Source: an uncultured beta proteobacterium (GTDB lineage: Bacteria > Pseudomonadota > Gammaproteobacteria > Burkholderiales > Burkholderiaceae_C). From it: a stretch of DNA of 8,133 nucleotides. Every line of letters begins with the position of its first letter. Within the stretch, counting starts at the first letter, position 1. A program made the position numbers and the translations under genes. Shown in pieces: positions 7,246 to 8,133 of this stretch. The DNA is taken from the NCBI GenBank assembly GCA_903920405.1, contig CAIXMC010000147.1:1-8133 (forward strand). Direction: 5' to 3'. A model generated the notes under the pieces. It was not told the origin of the DNA. It did not search any database and was given only the letters and a program-made list of their open reading frames with translations.

Positions 7246-7272
7246 TAAATAACCCGTCAATTCTGCCGTTAT
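7246..7272 (+). promoter_or_regulatory. Sigma-28 (FliA) flagellar promoter
   Basis: TAAATAAC at 7246-7253, an 11-base spacer and GCCGTTAT at 7265-7272 match the sigma-28 consensus (TAAAGTTT, 11 bases, GCCGATAA). The TAAA and GCCG cores are exact and the spacing is exact. Transcription would start a few bases after 7272, about 50 bases before the ATG at 7328. This places the downstream gene in the late flagellar and chemotaxis regulon and independent of the che operon promoter. Confidence 0.75.
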
Positions 7273-7285
7273 AGAACCTAAGAAC

Positions 7286-7327
7286 GGAGGAGGGTTTACA
7301 GGCTCATTTCTGTAACCTACACCAATT
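7286..7327 (+). promoter_or_regulatory. Shine-Dalgarno tract set apart from the start codon by a hairpin
   Basis: GGAGGAGGG at 7286-7294 is by far the strongest ribosome-binding sequence in the window, yet no ATG, GTG or TTG follows it at normal distance. An in-frame TAA at 7313-7315 also bars an upstream extension of the gene at 7328. TTACAG (7296-7301) pairs with CTGTAA (7310-7315), extendable to GG/CC at 7293-7294 and 7316-7317 with one bulged T. Folding this hairpin would leave about 10 bases between the tract and the ATG at 7328. Confidence 0.45.
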
Positions 7328-7828
7328 ATGCAATTGCCAACCATTGATCGAATCCCCAGCCAGAGACCAGTTGCCTCTGAAGCTGCGGCATTGTCAGTTG
7401 GCCGAGTCATACCGGTGCCACCGGTCAACGGTACACCGCAGACAGTGTCAGAGACAGGGTCCGTACCCAGCGTCATTGATATGATCAACCCCGCCTACAA
7501 AAACAATGACGGTGGTAATGTCTATGTCGGCGTTGCCGATCCCACACATCCAAACGCTCAGGCCAAAGACTTGAATGAGGAGTGGAAGATCGCTCGCCCT
7601 GCAGCGCAAGAGGTCAAAGAGCCACCCAAGCCGCCCTTGCAGGAGTTAATCCTCAATTACCTCAAGTCTTTGTGGGAGGCCAGCGCCAGCGCCGTTCAGG
7701 TGCAGCAGCAGACGAAAGACCAGCTTGACATCAAACCAACAAATGGTGTTGACAAGGGTACGTTGGCCACTCAGGTGTTGACCTATTCACCCACTAAAAT
7801 CAACAAGACTGAAAAACCGCAGACCTAA
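7328..7828 (+). CDS. Sigma-28-driven protein of unknown function (166 aa)
   Basis: I do not assign a family. The protein is polar and proline-rich, with no signal peptide or membrane segment. Residues 1-45 look disordered. A short segment around NNDGGNVYVGVADPTHPN (59-76) may be folded. After EPPKPP (98-103) comes a probable amphipathic helix, LQELILNYLKSLWEASASAV (104-123), continuing into a Gln-rich stretch. The tail is again polar. A FliA-type promoter directly upstream implies expression with late flagellar genes, so a role in the flagellum, motility or chemotaxis is likely, as a chaperone-like, regulatory or array-associated factor. I have a vague memory of similar unnamed proteins in Comamonadaceae, but this is not evidence. 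The ATG is the only good start after the in-frame TAA at 7313; no ribosome binding site lies immediately before it. Confidence 0.7.
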   Translation: MQLPTIDRIPSQRPVASEAAALSVGRVIPVPPVNGTPQTVSETGSVPSVIDMINPAYKNNDGGNVYVGVADPTHPNAQAKDLNEEWKIARPAAQEVKEPPKPPLQELILNYLKSLWEASASAVQVQQQTKDQLDIKPTNGVDKGTLATQVLTYSPTKINKTEKPQT

Positions 7829-7883
7829 CTGCAAGGTAACTTCTCGGCACTGGTTTAGTTCAATTATAGATTCCAGCACTGAC

Positions 7884-7938
7884 AAAGCGACAGGCATTTC
7901 AGTCCATCATCCCTGTGCTTTATGAGAGTAGTCGCTTT
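7884..7938 (+). repeat. Alternative hairpin sequences after the 166-residue gene
   Basis: AAAGCGACAGG (7884-7894) can pair with CCTGTGCTTT (7912-7921, one bulged base) or, through its first eight bases, with GTCGCTTT (7931-7938). The two pairings exclude each other. No T-run follows, so neither is a standard terminator. They may mark the mRNA 3' end or a decayed repeat. The rest of 7829-8057 shows no gene or other clear signal. Confidence 0.3.
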
Positions 7939-8057
7939 ACCAGCTACGGGGTCAATACTTATAAAAGTTATTCAGGCTCTCCACTTAACCGAAATACCGT
8001 TCAATGGAGCACAGTAATAGCTTCCACGAACGATTTGCTGGGTTGTGGAAAGGATCG

Positions 8058-8133
8058 ATGTACAGCTCTTTTTTTAGGCCATTTGCTCATTTTTACCTTG
8101 ATGACGCGTGGGTTGATTCGGTTGCGGCGAGAG
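8058..8133 (+). CDS. Possible start of another gene (3' truncated by the window edge)
   Basis: An ATG at 8058 opens a frame of 25 codons to the window edge, beginning MYSSFFRPFAHFYLDDAW. GGAAAGGA at 8047-8054 could act as the ribosome binding site, although the AAGGA part is only 3 bases from the ATG. The product is too short to recognise. A minus-strand frame open from the window edge (8132) to a stop at 8001-8003 is an equally plausible reading, as the C-terminus of a gene on the other strand. Confidence 0.25.
   Translation, partial: MYSSFFRPFAHFYLDDAWVDSVAAR

Noticed and set aside
7951..7976. Second copy of the palindromic element (GTCAATA and inverted CCTGAATAACTT)
   Set aside because: Only short pieces match (7 and 12 bases) and they are not in the order or spacing of the element ends.

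Overview
This window carries a compact chemotaxis (che) operon from a flagellated proteobacterium. Gene content, protein style and a short intergenic repeat that I recall from Comamonadaceae genomes point to the Betaproteobacteria, order Burkholderiales, probably Comamonadaceae. The family assignment is inference from memory, not a search. Base composition looks roughly balanced in G+C by eye.

Layout: positions 1-200 probably hold the 3' end of an unrelated gene. It is followed by a terminator-like hairpin (221-244) and a repeat-like stretch (about 246-300). The operon then runs on the + strand: a short CheZ-like protein (470-919), cheY (1042-1404), cheA (1440-3617), cheW (3640-4128), cheR (4128-4994), cheD (5038-5736) and cheB (5945-7030). 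After cheB comes a 165-bp near-perfect palindrome (7056-7220) that looks like a small mobile or dispersed element. Next is a well-matched sigma-28 (FliA) promoter (7246-7272), which drives a 166-residue protein of unknown function (7328-7828). The last 300 bases hold hairpin-forming sequence and possibly the first codons of another gene at 8058.

How the genes work together: CheW couples receptors to the histidine kinase CheA. CheA phosphorylates CheY, which controls the flagellar motor, and CheB, the receptor methylesterase. CheR methylates receptors, and CheB and CheD demethylate or deamidate them. The CheZ-like protein keeps the Asp and Gln spacing of the CheZ active site and has a CheZ-like C-terminal peptide, so it is the likely CheY-P phosphatase. 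No receptor gene lies in the window, so the receptors must be encoded elsewhere.

The less ordinary signals lie between the genes. cheR and cheD are joined by a 16-codon mini-ORF that overlaps both neighbours by four bases, and cheD has no visible ribosome binding site. A 50-codon ORF ends in a TTGA overlap with the TTG start of cheB. The CheZ-like protein and CheD end in nearly the same hexapeptide (GSIELF and GSIDLF). The sigma-28-driven gene has its strong Shine-Dalgarno tract 33 bases upstream of its ATG, separated by a small hairpin that could bring the two together.
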